DNA of 64,000 bases from Adineta steineri (Eukaryota > Rotifera > Eurotatoria > Adinetida > Adinetidae), in NCBI GenBank assembly GCA_905250115.1, contig CAJNOI010000001.1, positions 1,552,977 through 1,616,976 of the forward strand, given 5' to 3'. Shown one piece after another: positions 23,446-36,805 of this stretch. The translations under genes were made by a program, and so were the position numbers. Numbering within the stretch: the first letter of the stretch is position 1; each line of letters starts with the position of its first letter. The notes under the pieces are model-generated. The model saw only the letters and a list, made by a program, of their open reading frames with translations. It did no database searches and was not told where the DNA came from.

Positions 23446-26400
23446 AAGCAGAAATTTTAATTTATTATATTAATCTTATTAATAAAAAACTATTGAAAAA
23501 CAAAAAACCTAAAAAGAAATCTTGTAAGAAGAGAAAAGCGAATGACTGAAAGAATATTCTTTAATACAGAAATATGATATTTTCTGATGTTGCTCAAAAA
23601 GAAAAAAAAAGAAATTCTCTTCCTTTTTGTATTGTATTCGCGCTGTGATCTCTCTTTTCCTTAGTACATCGGTTTTTTGCTGATAGTTTACAATGATTAT
23701 TTGTTTGTATGTGGTCCATCTTTAAACACGAGAGGGAGAGAGGGAGAGAGAGAAAAGAAGTTGTCAAATACGTCTGGAGAAAGAAAGATAGACAACTACG
23801 TATGAGTTCCTTCCGGTTTGATAGAAGACGACTGTCAATGATTTTCAAGCTATCATTTTTTACTAGTCCCTTATTCCAAGCGTATGCCATACTACTGCAT
23901 CTCATTGTTATTTTCTATTCATGAAACAAACCAAAAAATACGACTGTTGTGCATATTATATGATAAAAAAATCAGGGTAAAGCATTAACATTAGTATTAA
24001 GAGTGTCTATTGAAAAAACCTTGAGCAGGGTAAGTGTATTTTCCCTCTCGTATTTTTTTCCCTGCCTCATGTTCGTCGTTGGATTTTCATTGAGAAACAA
24101 GAGCCCTTCAATTAGTATAACATGTTTATATACAATAACGTACATAAATGTGAGGTAAATGTTGTTTGCCTTTTCTCCGTACTGATTGAATATCAATACG
24201 AATGGCGACATTCAAAGGTCAAAACTGTTTATTTATAGCATTGCTCATTTCCGTCATTTTGTTTACGAAGATTGGCTTCGAGTTTATATCAACTTATGTT
24301 TGACAAAATGATAGACGTTTGCTCTTTTTCTATTTCTAATCTAAAAATTTCTTCTTATTTATGATAATCATAACAATCTCTATTCTCATTTTTTTTCTCT
24401 TGATGTCATTCTCGATCATTTTCTACCTTCTTTCCTTTTTTTATGTTCCTTTCTATTTAGAGACATTAGTATAGATATATATTGCATATTCTATAAAAAA
24501 TACTTTCCATCAATATGACATGATTTTTTACGACAAAATTTTGCATTTAAATTATCTTCAATAATAATCACATAGAGGAGTATTGTTCATGGGGTCAAAA
24601 AAACAGTATATTTTCAAAGTTTCTTATTCTACGTCTAGAAAGATATTGACATTTGAATTGGATGTTTTGAACATTGATCTTAGCACTTCTTTTTGTTTTT
24701 GATCTTTGTTTTGTTATTTCATATCATTGATGAATGAATGAATGTATGTATGTGTTTTGTTTTTGAAAGAATCACTTGAGTCATGTAATAATCTTTTTAT
24801 CTTGTTCTTACATTGAAAACAATTGTAAGAAAGTTATTTAACACGTATAGTTAGTATTCATTTAAGCGTATGAATTGATTTCTATAGGCTACAAGAAAAT
24901 GAACAGTGAAAACTATGCAGAAAAAGTGCTAATGACTTTATGATGTCTAAGTATGTCGCATGGGAGATATACTAGCAGCTATTGATCATGCACGCAAGCA
25001 TGAAACGAGATCATAGTGCAATGAAGAATCTCACTTTGACGAGAACTTCCTCTTCTCTTCTTTCTGTTTCTTCTGTTTTTTTTTGAGTTCCGCTTTCTTT
25101 TTTTTTTGGCGTCTGTGTAACGCTTGCTATTTGGAGCGATCCTCTTGATGCGAGTGCTTGTGCTATTCTGTCAAATATATCACTCTAATTCGATATAGCT
25201 GTTTTGTTGTTCCGCACAACTAGCGCACAAAAGCAAAAGAGCGTACCCCCTTCGTTTACGCTATTAAAAAAAGGTCATAAATAGACACATTTAGATAGCC
25301 ACTACAGACAGTTATTATCGTGAGCATATATAATTTTTTTTAATAATTAAATAGACGAAAAACCAATAGGCACAAATATGACTAAACACTGTACGCGCGA
25401 AATTTTCTTGTCAGTCGCCCTTAAAATCTTTTTAATAGAATATGACGTCGGTGGAATCATTACGTAGTACACTTTACCCTTAAGGTATTGGTCTTCGTTG
25501 TTATCATGGTTGTGAATAACAATTTCCGAAGCATGGGTATGCATGCAAAACATTTTTTACGCTGATTGCGGTTCAATAGGGAATTCGTTCATTCAAGCAA
25601 ACGAGACAAAGCTATATAAAGTATTCATTCAACTTGCATGATTAAGTTTTGGTAGTGAATTGAGCTAATTCGTTTAGTGACAACGCCAGAAATAATAGTC
25701 TACATGTATGTATGTATGTATGTATTTATAAAATTATATAAATCTAAGTTATTTAATTTTGTTTCTTTCTCGATACAATTAATTTATCAAAGCTTAATCG
25801 ATTTTTCTCTAAGAATGACAACAGGTGAAAAACGAACTTTAGAATTTTAATAGTATAGTTACATATGGTTGAAATAGTAAGATAATCAATATAGGTGATG
25901 ATCGATGATGTTCATAAGACTATGACAGATACTCCTGTACTATAGGGACCAATACAAATGACAGAAAATGGTCTCTGTAGAACATAAAGAAGAGAATGGA
26001 ATACAATGTGTAACTGTTCGTACGCTTGTCGGTTGCCATTTTTTTTTGTTTCCCAAAATGAAAAAGAGAAAAATAATAAGAGAATGGAGAGAGAGAAAGA
26101 AAAATAAGGAAATGAAGGAAATTCGAACAATAATTTATACTTTAGTTTCCAGAAGTAAGTATTTATCTGATATACTTCAAACATATATCTCAATTTTAAA
26201 TAAAATTTAGTATTGAAATCTAAGGTATGTACATGTACGAATAACAAAATCTTATTTATAAACTGTTACTTGGTTTTCTTTTCTTCTGTTTTTTGTCTTG
26301 TTTCGGAAAAAGTATTCTTATGAAACAAATCTGCATGCTTGTACTTTTTAGCATTTAATAATGACACGATCAATCATTTTGGGACACGTAGACAAATAAA

Positions 26401-27552
26401 TGAAACATAATTATTTTTACTCATATTATTTGTAGAAAAGAACGTTCTTAGTATAGTTTACATATAAATCTATTTTTGTCTTTTTTTCTTTTCATTTAAT
26501 CGAATTTCTACAAAATGATATCATCTAAAGACACTGTTAAAATCTGCATTGACATATAGATGACTTGATCTGATATCATACATACATCGTGTGATTTTTC
26601 TTTCAAGATCTCTTATCTTTAGTTTCTATTATAATTTTCTTTTGTGTTATGCTCCTTATTGAACTAACATTGTAGATATACGTTTTTCTTTTTGTTTTGT
26701 GCTTTTTTTTTTCCTTCATTAAGAATGTACAGAAAAGTAATCAGATTGCCTACGCTATATAATAGGTTATTCGATCGATATTCAAATATTTGTTTACCAG
26801 GAAACCTACTGTTAACTGTCTGAAAGTAATTATCATTTGAAACAGTTACGCAAAACAAAAAAGAAATAGAAGCAGATGGATAAATGCATGGACCAAGAGA
26901 ATTATTATTATCTTCTTCTTCTTCTTCTTCTTTTTTTCGAGTACAGAAGCTTAGACATATATTGAAATATGAGAAATATTGATTTTCTTTTTTCGTGAGT
27001 CGTTCTTTGTTTCTTCTCTGATACTCTCTTTTTCTTACTGTCGTCATCTTTGTTCTAACGACGATTATTGTTGTCTGAGGCGGAGAAAGAAAAAGGGAAC
27101 GCGATTCTGAAAAAAAGAAGATAAGATAGGTTAGTAATAGTCGCAGTCAGTCTTATTCTCAATTCTCTCTCCCTCTCTCTCTCCCTCTCTCTCTCTCTTT
27201 CTTTCTTTCTTTTTTTCTGTCGTTTTCTCTCTTTTAGCTAAAAAGAAATATTATTGTTTCATGTTTTTTCTATGCAACAAAATATTTTCAGAATTTATCA
27301 CATTCGTTCAACGAAGCATTCATAATAATAATTATTATTATTATAATTAGAATAACGATAATAACAATGATATGTACAGTGACCAGGTGAAGAAGGTAAT
27401 TTAAAGTACGTTTTATTACCATATGGCCTCGCCCACTTGGGCTCCTTCAATTGGTACCCATAACCTGATTTCAGTGCGTCGAGGCGAACATAAATCGATA
27501 AATAATACTATCCATATTACCATCAAAATCGATTCGAAGTCCTTCCGACTTT
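23446..27552. other. Gene-poor stretch upstream of the serotonin-type receptor
   Basis: 4.1 kb with no exon I can defend. It holds GA/CT-rich patches (23730-23760; 26870-26940; 27160-27215), short ATGT repeats (25705-25725) and mixed AT-rich sequence. Frames at 23594-23924, 25912-26247 and 26664-27047 are low in complexity or biased by these tracts. The last part must contain the receptor's promoter and 5' UTR. Confidence 0.45.
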
Positions 27553-27626
27553 ATGTTCGTCGATTCGATGGACTGTTTTTTAACATACAATCTCTCGTGT
27601 GTCAATGGTACTTTTGCTCATTTTAA
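27423..27626 (+). promoter_or_regulatory. Upstream ORF overlapping the receptor start codon
   Basis: An ATG at 27423 opens a 67-codon frame that overlaps the receptor ATG (27553) in another frame. If the transcript begins upstream, it could lower receptor translation. The peptide shows no recognisable domain. Both ATGs might not be on one mRNA. Confidence 0.25.
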
Positions 27627-30600
27627 TTCATCAACATTTATATTTGGAGACGTACTTCACCCAAGTGTTATAACCGGTGACGACAATCCAAAAAACGATC
27701 TAATATCATCAGCAAATCATCCCTTATCATCATCGATATTTGTATCTATACAACATTGTATAATAACAACAATTATTCTCGGTGCAATTATTCTATCAAC
27801 AATAACTGGAAATATATTTGTTATAGCTGCTGTTAAACTTGAAAAATCTCTTCATGCAGTTGCCTACTATCTTTTTGTATCATTAGCTGTTGCTGATTTA
27901 CTAATAGCTACTATGGTAAGTTATTAATAAATATGATTTGTTTCTTTTTTCAGTTGTCAAACACTAAGGTTATAGAAATATGGAAAAATGAACAGAAGAA
28001 GATTAGGAAAGAAGAAGAAGAAGAAGAAAAAAAAAGAAAAAATCATTTTTCTTTTTCGAAACATGTCTATGTCATTAGAGTAACTATGTTGATGAATGAC
28101 GTGATTTATACTATGAAACACATATCCTTTGACATTCATCTATTCATCAGTCATTTATATCCAACACAAATCTTGCTTGTATTCTTTTTTTGTTTATATG
28201 TATTCTTTTTGAGAAATTAGCAATGTGTTAATGGTGTTGATAAAAGTTTTCTTTTTCCTTTTCTATAACAAGACATTAACGAAAAAAGAACTACTCTGAT
28301 TATTGTGTATGGTTTGAGTTTTCTCTTACTCGTTTCACATGTACATATGTTATACACATTTGTTATATGATGGTAATATATATTTTGCTTGTAGATAATT
28401 TACATATGCTACAGAAGTAGTATAGTAATATCTCTCCCTCTCTCGGGTTTTTCTTTCTCTCTCTCTCTTTCTCTTTTTCTTAGATAATGATAAGAGAAAG
28501 AAAAAATTAATACTTTCTTGTCGACCATATACGTACATTTTTCTCTGATTACTTGATGAGATTGCCTTCATTTACATAAGAATAAATAAATCAATGAATA
28601 AATACACTCAACTCATTTATATATATGATCAGAGAATACAAATATAAACGATGTCGTTCAATTAAATAATATTCAATTTTTAAAAATAAATATTATCATA
28701 GAAATAATTCAAGTTGATTTTATATCGTGTTTATATATAAACAGATTTGTTCTCTTTTGATTAAAAAACTATTGAAAAAACATCTGCCAAATACTCAGTG
28801 TGAGAAAGTATAGACAGCTGTTACTAATGTTTTTGTTTTTTGTTGTTGTTATTAGTAAAAATGAGTGATGATCGAGATATATATTGGTATAAGAAAAGAA
28901 GAAAAAATGCAGTAGAGAAGAAGAAGAAGAAATATTCTCATCTCGTTCCGTTTCGACTCGTTTCTCTCTTATTTTCATTGTGTATGGTCGCAGTTTGATT
29001 TTATTATTATTCTTATTCAATACCATACACAAATAGAAAGATTCACATGCATTTTTTTCTATTTTGCTTTTCTGATTGTTTAATTCAGTTATTTTCTTTT
29101 CTTCCTTCTTTTTCCTTTTTTGTTTTGTTTAATATTCGAGTTTTACTAATGTCTACTACAACAATCACTGTCATGTTTCTTTTATGAATATAAGATCATC
29201 AAAAACTATAGAAACAAAACAAGAATGAAATCATAACGGAAAATTTTATCAGATTTGATGTTATCAAATCTAGCATAATAATAAACGACATACATCAAAT
29301 ATTTCCTTTGTTTCTTTCGATTCTTTTATGTTCTTCTTGTTTGATTTTAAATAATCATGGATGGGTTATTTATGTTTTTTTCCATAACAATTCAACTACG
29401 TTGTATAGTTAAAAAAAACAAGATGTATTTAGTTAGTACCTTGTCGTAAGCATAAATATTACCACATTAGCATTTGGAATATAGACATGTTATTCGTTTG
29501 ATTAAAAAGATCTTGATCAATAAGAATAGTGCTGCTTGAGTTAGTTTGTCGAATTATTTGCTTGTCATTCAACATTAGCATCTTAGTCTTTCGTTTAAAT
29601 GTATGCGTGCTATGGATAATTATCCTTGAAATTCTTTCTATATATAGATAGGAAAGTGTTTTTTTTGTCTATCTCACATATAGACAATTCGCTTGCTTTT
29701 TTTCCATTATTATTTAGTAAACAATATGTTAGATGCGTGAAAATATATTATTCTATCACTGTTTGTCAAGTATATATATATATATATAAATTAAATACAT
29801 TCACTATAATTTGAGAATAAGTTATGATGTGCATCAAAGTCAATGTCATCTATGTGATGAACTATCATATTAAATATGTATATTCATAGTATATAGTAAC
29901 AATGGCAAACACTATCGAATATATGAGAAAAATTCGTTAGTGTAATGCCAAGTGTACTTTATATATATGTATATAGAAACACAAGCAAAAATCACAATAG
30001 AATGTATAGACGAAGATGTACGAAATATTAATACTTATTATATGAAAGAACAAAGGAATAACGAATATTAACTTATAAATAATGATTCTATTTATTATAG
30101 AATATTGATTCAATTGATTATATAAAATGAAAAATATGTTTTTTCCTTAAATAGAATTGATTGTCTAATCATATTTTAATGAATTATTAATTATTATATA
30201 TATTTTAAATCAAATCACATAGTTCTTTGAAGAAAAAGAAAAAACTATATATATATATATATATTTATTTAGGTTATGCCAATAACTCTTTTGAAAGAAG
30301 TGACACGTTCATGGATACTCGGCTCATTTATTTGCGATGCTTTTGTTACGATCGATCTACTTTGTTGTACGGCTTCTATATTACATCTTGTTGCCATTGC
30401 ACTTGATCGTTATTGGTCTATTACTAATTGTAAGTCATTGATAAAATTGTAATATATATTTCAATTAAGAAAATAATAAAACACTTTTTGAAAGTATGAA
30501 ATATTAAAAATATATATATATCATATTGACCTTCAATAATAGTAACTAATAAAATTGAATAGTTTTTTAATATTAATATTTATTATGTTCTTTCTTTTTC

Positions 30601-31882
30601 TATACATTAAATAATAGTGGATTATGCGACAAAACGTACACCTGCTCGAGTGCTAATGCTTATTTGTGTTATATGGGGATCATCTATTCTAATATCAAGT
30701 GCTCATCTCTTGCCTATATTTCGTGATACAAGTGGTCGCTCACCGGATCAATGTCGTCTAATGGGCAATGTACCATATACAATAATATCAACTATTGGAG
30801 CTTTTTATATTCCTCTTATTGGCATGTGTATTATATATTGGAAAATTTTTCAAGCAGCTAAATTTCGTATACGTCGTAAAGCATTCAGTTCGGGTCATTC
30901 TGCACCAACACCAGCAGCACCGCCGCCACCATCAGTACCACCACCACCAACAACAACTATTCAACCGGTATCACCAACTCAACATCAAAATGATGCTTTA
31001 TTAACATCAAATCATGAAATATCTATATCAGAAAATACGAAATATCAACGATTCTCTCCATCACAATTAAAAAAACTTTTTAAAAGAAATCCTAATGGAT
31101 CTAATCATCATAATTCTCATGATATTGAAACAGATAATCCATCAGCATTCTCATCATCAACAAGTCAACATAATCATGATTATCAATTAAAATCTTTAAA
31201 AAAAAAATCTTCTTATTCTTTAATAAAATCAAAACGTGGTAGTAGTATTATAACTAAAACAACAACATCAGCACCTGTCATACAATTAACAACAACAAAT
31301 CGTTTAACACAAGAAGATGATGAAGACCCACAACAGTTGAATTGTGAAGCTTCAATTTCATCAACACGTCGTTTAATAACATCATCATTCAATAATGATT
31401 CTCCAATAACAGTAAATACAATTAATAATCCATTAGTAAATCTCAATAATTCTCCATCAGATTCATCTCATATTACCGATCTACCAACATCAAAAGTCGT
31501 TACAACAGCTGTATTAACTAATATAAATAATACTAACTCTCATAATAATAATCGAACAGTTGTAACGAAACCTGCAGCAGCAGCAGCCGGAAGTCATGTA
31601 ACACGTCAAAAAAAAATTGATATAAAACGTGAACGTAAAGCAACGAAAGTTCTTGGTGTTGTTATGGGTTGTTTTATTTTATGTTGGTTACCATTTTTTC
31701 TTGAAGAAACAATTTGTGGAATATTTCATTTAACAATAAATGAAAAAGTTATTAGTGTATTAACATGGCTTGGATATTTGAACAGTCTTTTAAATCCTGT
31801 GATTTATACGATATTTTCACCCGATTTTCGAAAAGCGTTTAAGAAAATTTTATTTGGAGGATATCGTAAACGAACACGATGA
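27553..31882 (+). CDS. 5-HT1-like biogenic amine G-protein-coupled receptor
   Basis: Three exons (27553-27915, 30273-30429, 30618-31882) join to 594 residues. The N-terminus has three N-glycosylation sequons (NLS, NGT, NSS). TM1 carries GN, TM2 has LAVADLLIA, and TM3 has the amine-binding Asp (TIDLLCCTASILHLVAIALDRYW, with DRY). KRTPARV, TM5 (YTIISTIGAFYIPL), the ERKATKVLGVVMG entry to TM6 with CWLPFF, and TM7 (WLGYLNSLLNPVIY) follow 5-HT1 receptors closely; that family couples to Gi. A short palmitoyl-poor tail ends RKRTR. The third cytoplasmic loop is about 230 residues and rich in Pro, His, Asn and Ser. Intron 1 is 2.36 kb, intron 2 is 188 bp. 5-HT1 versus 5-HT7 or another amine receptor cannot be settled by eye. 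Ligand specificity is inferred. Confidence 0.9.
27916..30272. other. Large first intron of the amine receptor
   Basis: 2.36 kb, starts GTAAGT and ends TTTAG. AT-rich, with GA/CT tracts (28010-28040, 28430-28500) and AT microsatellites (29770-29790, 30245-30265). No nested gene seen. Confidence 0.7.
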
Positions 31883-32929
31883 TCTAGAATATAAAATTAG
31901 TTTCTGTTTGTCTTTTTCATATTATATATGTATATATATCTACATTTCCATATGTATGTTTTGTTTTTCTCTAATAACATACCGGTTAGTAAAATAAGTT
32001 TGTTTTTTTTTTTTATTTAAATTCTCAGTATGCATTGTGCAGTAAATTGTGTTTTTTCTTCTTTTTGAATGAATAACCTAATTTTTTTTCATTTAAAATA
32101 ATCATACACTTTGTTGATATTTATCTAGTATAAGAAAAAAAAACGATCTTATAAGATTTCAGATGAGATGAGTTAACTTCATAAGATTCCACCTCTGCTT
32201 TATAATAGTCATGTTTGATGTTGACATTTTATCTCTATTAATTTATAAAGGAATGTCAAAAGAATGCGTAGGATGATGAGAAGAAAAATGAGAGGAGATT
32301 GTCACATTACAATTCAAATTGAATGAATCGTACCATATGTTTATAGAAAACGACTTTTGTTATTAAATTACTCAATAGATTGATTGATTGCATACTAATA
32401 TAATAAATATTAACAGTTTAAAAAAATTAATTTGTTTTTGACTAAAATCATATTTTTATCGATAAAACTAGAGAGACATATATTTATATGTATCCTATCC
32501 AAAACAATTTAAACATTCATGAATCAATCTAACTTATAGTAACACTGAATTTGTACAGATATTGTCATAGCAGACAATTATTTATTATTTATGTTTGTAC
32601 TACACTATTTTCTCTAATGTACCTATGTAGCCATATGAGAATGTAACCATATGTCTATTACGTTGGTTTATGGCTCAATAAACTGATACATGACGAACAT
32701 TAATTCTATTCCAGAATCAAATTTTCAATTTTGAATATTTAAGTGCGGTATTAAATACATGTATATCATGTTTTTCAGTTGATACATGAGTCAACAAGTG
32801 AACTGAAACCATATAAATAATGTTGAACCCTATGAAAGGAGAACTTTGTCATAGAATTAGAGAAAAGAAAAAGAAGAAAATCTTTTATCACATTTCATTT
32901 TGTTTTATCATAATCATTTCCATCTGGTT
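31883..32929. other. Spacer after the amine receptor
   Basis: About 1 kb of AT-rich sequence holding the receptor's 3' UTR and the upstream region of the next small gene. No coding signal. Confidence 0.5.
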
Positions 32930-33211
32930 ATGGCATCCTATATGTCAAGTCGCATTTTCTTTTATCTCATTGTTTTATTTACAATTATATATTCAATTTA
33001 TGGTTACCGTTTATATGATCTTCAAAATATTAATTCTGAACAATTTGTAATAGAACAACAAGATCAACCAAGATATAATCAACTTCGAAGCGTTCTTTTA
33101 CCAAAAATTTGTGTTAAAAAATTAGTAGATAATCAAAATCTTCGTGATGCAAATCATAATCATCATTTGCAACGAACAACACGAAAATGCTATCCATTTG
33201 ATATGCGATAA
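32930..33211 (+). CDS. Small secreted or single-pass protein, unknown
   Basis: A 93-codon uninterrupted frame. The start is the first in-frame ATG. Residues about 8-26 (IFFYLIVLFTIIYSIYGY) form a signal peptide or membrane anchor with SIYGY as a possible cleavage context. The rest is polar and basic, with two cysteines (KICVKK and RKCYPF) that could pair, and possible basic cleavage sites (VKK, TTRK). An AATAAA lies about 50 bp after the stop. Its size and layout would suit a peptide prohormone, but no known peptide motif is recognisable. It could also be a chance frame; the codon use resembles neighbouring genes. Confidence 0.5.
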   Translation: MASYMSSRIFFYLIVLFTIIYSIYGYRLYDLQNINSEQFVIEQQDQPRYNQLRSVLLPKICVKKLVDNQNLRDANHNHHLQRTTRKCYPFDMR

Positions 33212-33372
33212 AAATTCCTACAGAAATATATCTATCATTTCAACAAAAAGATGATATTTAAATAAATTTTTTCTTTTTTAATTCTAACAAAAAAAAGTTT
33301 TTTTTTGTCAAATTGAATATATATATATATATATCTAATAAAATCGCGCTCTTGATAAGAAAAACTATTGTA

Positions 33373-35872
33373 ATGCCATTAATAGTAAATGAAGTACCAC
33401 ATGATCATTGTTCAAATGTTTCTCGTGAGAAATTTTTTCAAATATGGTCTCATAAAGCAGCTAATATATCTAATGATCTAATTGAATATACAATTCGACG
33501 TATGCAAAGTGATCGTCTTCGTTTTCTATTTCAAACACGTAATAAATTAACTGAAGAAGAACATATTGTACCTATTTGTCAATTATCATTACATACAGAA
33601 GATGATTTACAAAGAATAAAAGAATATATACGTCGTTTTTGTTTAACAACACGAAATGTTTATCGTCATTTACGTTCCGATTCACGTATATATCCGAAAA
33701 TGTCTATTGATTTAGATCAAGGTATAATGATAAAAATTTGTCGATTTATATTTAAAACAAAAGTTTTAATTCAAATACTTTTAAAACAACAACATTTAAG
33801 TGAACAACAACATGAACAATTAAAAAAGTATAAAATAAAACAATTTGAATTCAATGATCCGTATAAAAATATTACAAAAGCATTTATTGTATTACAATCA
33901 AATTTCCAAATACTTTTTGGTGATATATTAGATAAAGATTTTTTTCAAAATGCTAAAACAGGTATAATATTATTTTAAATATCTCCCTTGATTTTTTCTA
34001 TACATTACAAATGAATGCTTGTATGCGGTACAAATTCACCCGTAGATGATGAAACACTTTGTTTAATTAGGTGAATTGAATCTTATAGTGTGAAAATTTA
34101 AGCTTTGACAACATGTCATAGGATTAAATAGATCATGCGGATTTCTTAAGACTGATATACATAAAACTTATCTTTGTTTGAGATATATAAAAAGCTGCTT
34201 TATGACAAATCTCATCTCATATGCAAACATTTTATTATCGTTGATCTTAGTAGTATTTGTATTTGTTTTTGTTTATGTCTCTCGTTGCCTTTCTGTCTGG
34301 AATAACATAACGACTATATTTAGAATAATAACATGAATCTTAAATCTATGCGATAGACAACTAAGTGAATCAGGAAAAGCCTATAATTGAATAGCAAAGA
34401 TGAAGAGTAAAGGATAAGCAAGTTTATGACTCATGACTAATAAATAGAGAAAAAAAAGGAAAGAACCGCAAGTGTATAAGCATAATAAGAAAAAATCCTT
34501 ATAATCGCGCTTAAATAAAATAAAAAATCATGGAAACTTTATGTCATAACTGGAAAAGTCGGCTAATTACAAATTTGTAATCTAAGGCTAAAATTGATAA
34601 TCATTGTACATTTACGAAGCACTTTTCACATTTTTCCTAATCTACATGTTGAGACCATAGTATAAAGACTGTAATAATAAAAATTCTTCATTGATTAAAG
34701 CTGTTCAAACACTTCCAATTCTATTGGATACGAGTAAAACAATTCGATTAATTTTCTGTACATTATATAAACTAAGTGAGCCTGAACGTCAGGCGGAAGC
34801 AGAAGCTATTCGTCAACGTCGATTACGTATGATTAATATAATTAAGATTCTTTTCATCATAATATTTTTCTTTAAGAGATTTGTTCTCGTGGATATGGAA
34901 CAAAAAAGCAAGGAATCATATCTTCGAATATTCCTATAAAAAATGAAGGTCATCAAAATCTTAAGACTACGAGTGAAATATTTAAAAACGTTCAACCACA
35001 AACTACACAGACTTCAACAAGTAAACCTACTAAAACGCAATTATCGCCTTCGAAAACAATTTCAAATACTAAATCAAAAGATCATCAAAAAACTAAAGTT
35101 TGGAGTAATTAATACTCCGCGTTATTTTTAAATATTTCTTTAGACAACCGAAAGTTCTAAAAAACTTCGATCATCAAAGTAACGAATATTTCATTATTTG
35201 AAAAAATTAAATTAATTTTCAGATCTCAACAAAATAGTCCGAATACAACAAGTAAGTATTTATAATAATAGAAGTAATTATCAACTAATTTCATAGCTTC
35301 AGATACAAGTAAACATCGACCAGTACCATCATCACCTACGTAAGTTTATCGATTAAATAATAAACGAAATTAATAAATTTGTTTCCGTTTCAGACTCAAA
35401 CGAAAAAATGATTCACCAAAAAAAACTTCAACAAAACAGCAAAAAAAAGTATTTAATTTTAATTTTATATTTCGAAAATTTATTTCTATTCAAATAACTA
35501 GACAAAACATACAACTGTGAAACAAACGAATGAAGTAAACATACAATAATATCTAAAATCCTTTTTTTACATTTTTAAATAGAAAAAATCGAAAAATAAA
35601 AATCAAAATACATCAACAACAACAACCTATTCAACTTCATCACTTCAGTACAATGAAAATACTGATCCGATACAACTATTAAGTCGCGAAAAATTCAGCT
35701 GCACAACATGGTTAGATAATCTTACATTAAATCTTCCAACAGAGATTAATAATAGTATTACATCTTATTTCAGACAATCTAATCTCTTACATCTTTCTTA
35801 CTAGATACAAATTCATCAAAACCATTATTAACAACATGGGCTTCACTTAATCGAATATCAAACAACATGTAA
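33373..35872 (+). CDS. Uncharacterised 456-residue protein, helical head and Lys/Ser/Thr-rich tail
   Basis: I do not recognise this family. Ten exons (33373-33961, 34701-34826, 34877-35097, 35144-35178, 35223-35251, 35297-35339, 35394-35448, 35502-35534, 35583-35754, 35805-35872) join in phase with no stop. Residues 1 to about 240 look folded and alpha-helical (EKFFQIWSHKAANISNDLIE, RRMQSDRLRFLFQTRNKL, TLPILLDTSKTIRLIFCTLY, EAEAIRQRRL). Residues about 250-410 are disordered and basic (SSKKLRSSK, LKRKNDSPKKTS, KKSKNKNQN), with nuclear-localisation-like runs. The C-terminus has two short similar segments, TTWLDNLTLN and TTWASLNRI, which could be paired binding motifs. A nuclear or RNA-linked role is a guess from composition only. 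The last splice (50-bp intron 35755-35804) gives the ending ATG TAA; without it the frame stops at 35804. Confidence 0.65.
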
Positions 35873-36805
35873 ATTTTATTGTATATTTAACAATAAAAAA
35901 TAAAGTGAAAATATCATTTAATTTCTAATTTTATTGTTATTGTATATAATGAAAAGACATAAAACAGATCATATATCAATGACACAAAAATAACTCATTT
36001 TACTATAATCAATAATACATATACAAACCGATTCAAGGTCATCATCTGTCATAGATTCCCATAATAATTGATTAGGTCATGTACCCCATATGTATTCTTC
36101 GGATTTATCTATAGAGATATGAATAATCTTGTTTTCAAGCCAAATACTAACACCATTAGTAAGAATAATAATAATAAAAATGTCTGCTGCATTTTCTCTT
36201 GTGATAACATCAATCATCGCCTTTGACTATTTTTATATTAGGTTTTCCCAACAAGAATTTCTCGTGATTTTTAAGATTCAATAAAAAAGAAAAGTTTATT
36301 AGAATGTGCCTTCATCTTTACTTATATTAATTAAATAATGTAAAAATATTTTTTTTGCTCTACTAGATTAATATTTAATTTAATCAATAATATATTTTGT
36401 TTATTGTTTTTTTTGAACAAAAAAGTTCTGATTCATATGATTTATGTTTTCGAATAATGAAATAAATTACAATGAGCAATTAATTTAAAATTTGTATGAC
36501 ACAGAATATTGATATTCTCATGAGACAAATTAAATTGTGTCCAAAATTGAGTCTCCGGAGATTAAAATATGAACATAAAAAAATAATTTTACCCTTCATT
36601 TCAGTCAAATAAATTAGAAATGATTGTATATTGGCAATATATTATAAAATTGAATTTACCTTCAAAAAAAAACCTTCATGCACATTAACGACATCATGAT
36701 CAAAAGAGTAGAGGATGGTTACCATGTTACCTGAAATATGTTTATGCTGACAAGTCAAATATACAAAACGTCTTATTTTTTAACTTTATCAGAGTACTGT
36801 AAACA
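35873..36805. other. AT-rich spacer
   Basis: 0.93 kb, no coding signal. A pyrimidine tract ending TTTATCAG (about 36775-36792) lies 13 nt before the next ATG and could be a splice acceptor. Confidence 0.45.
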
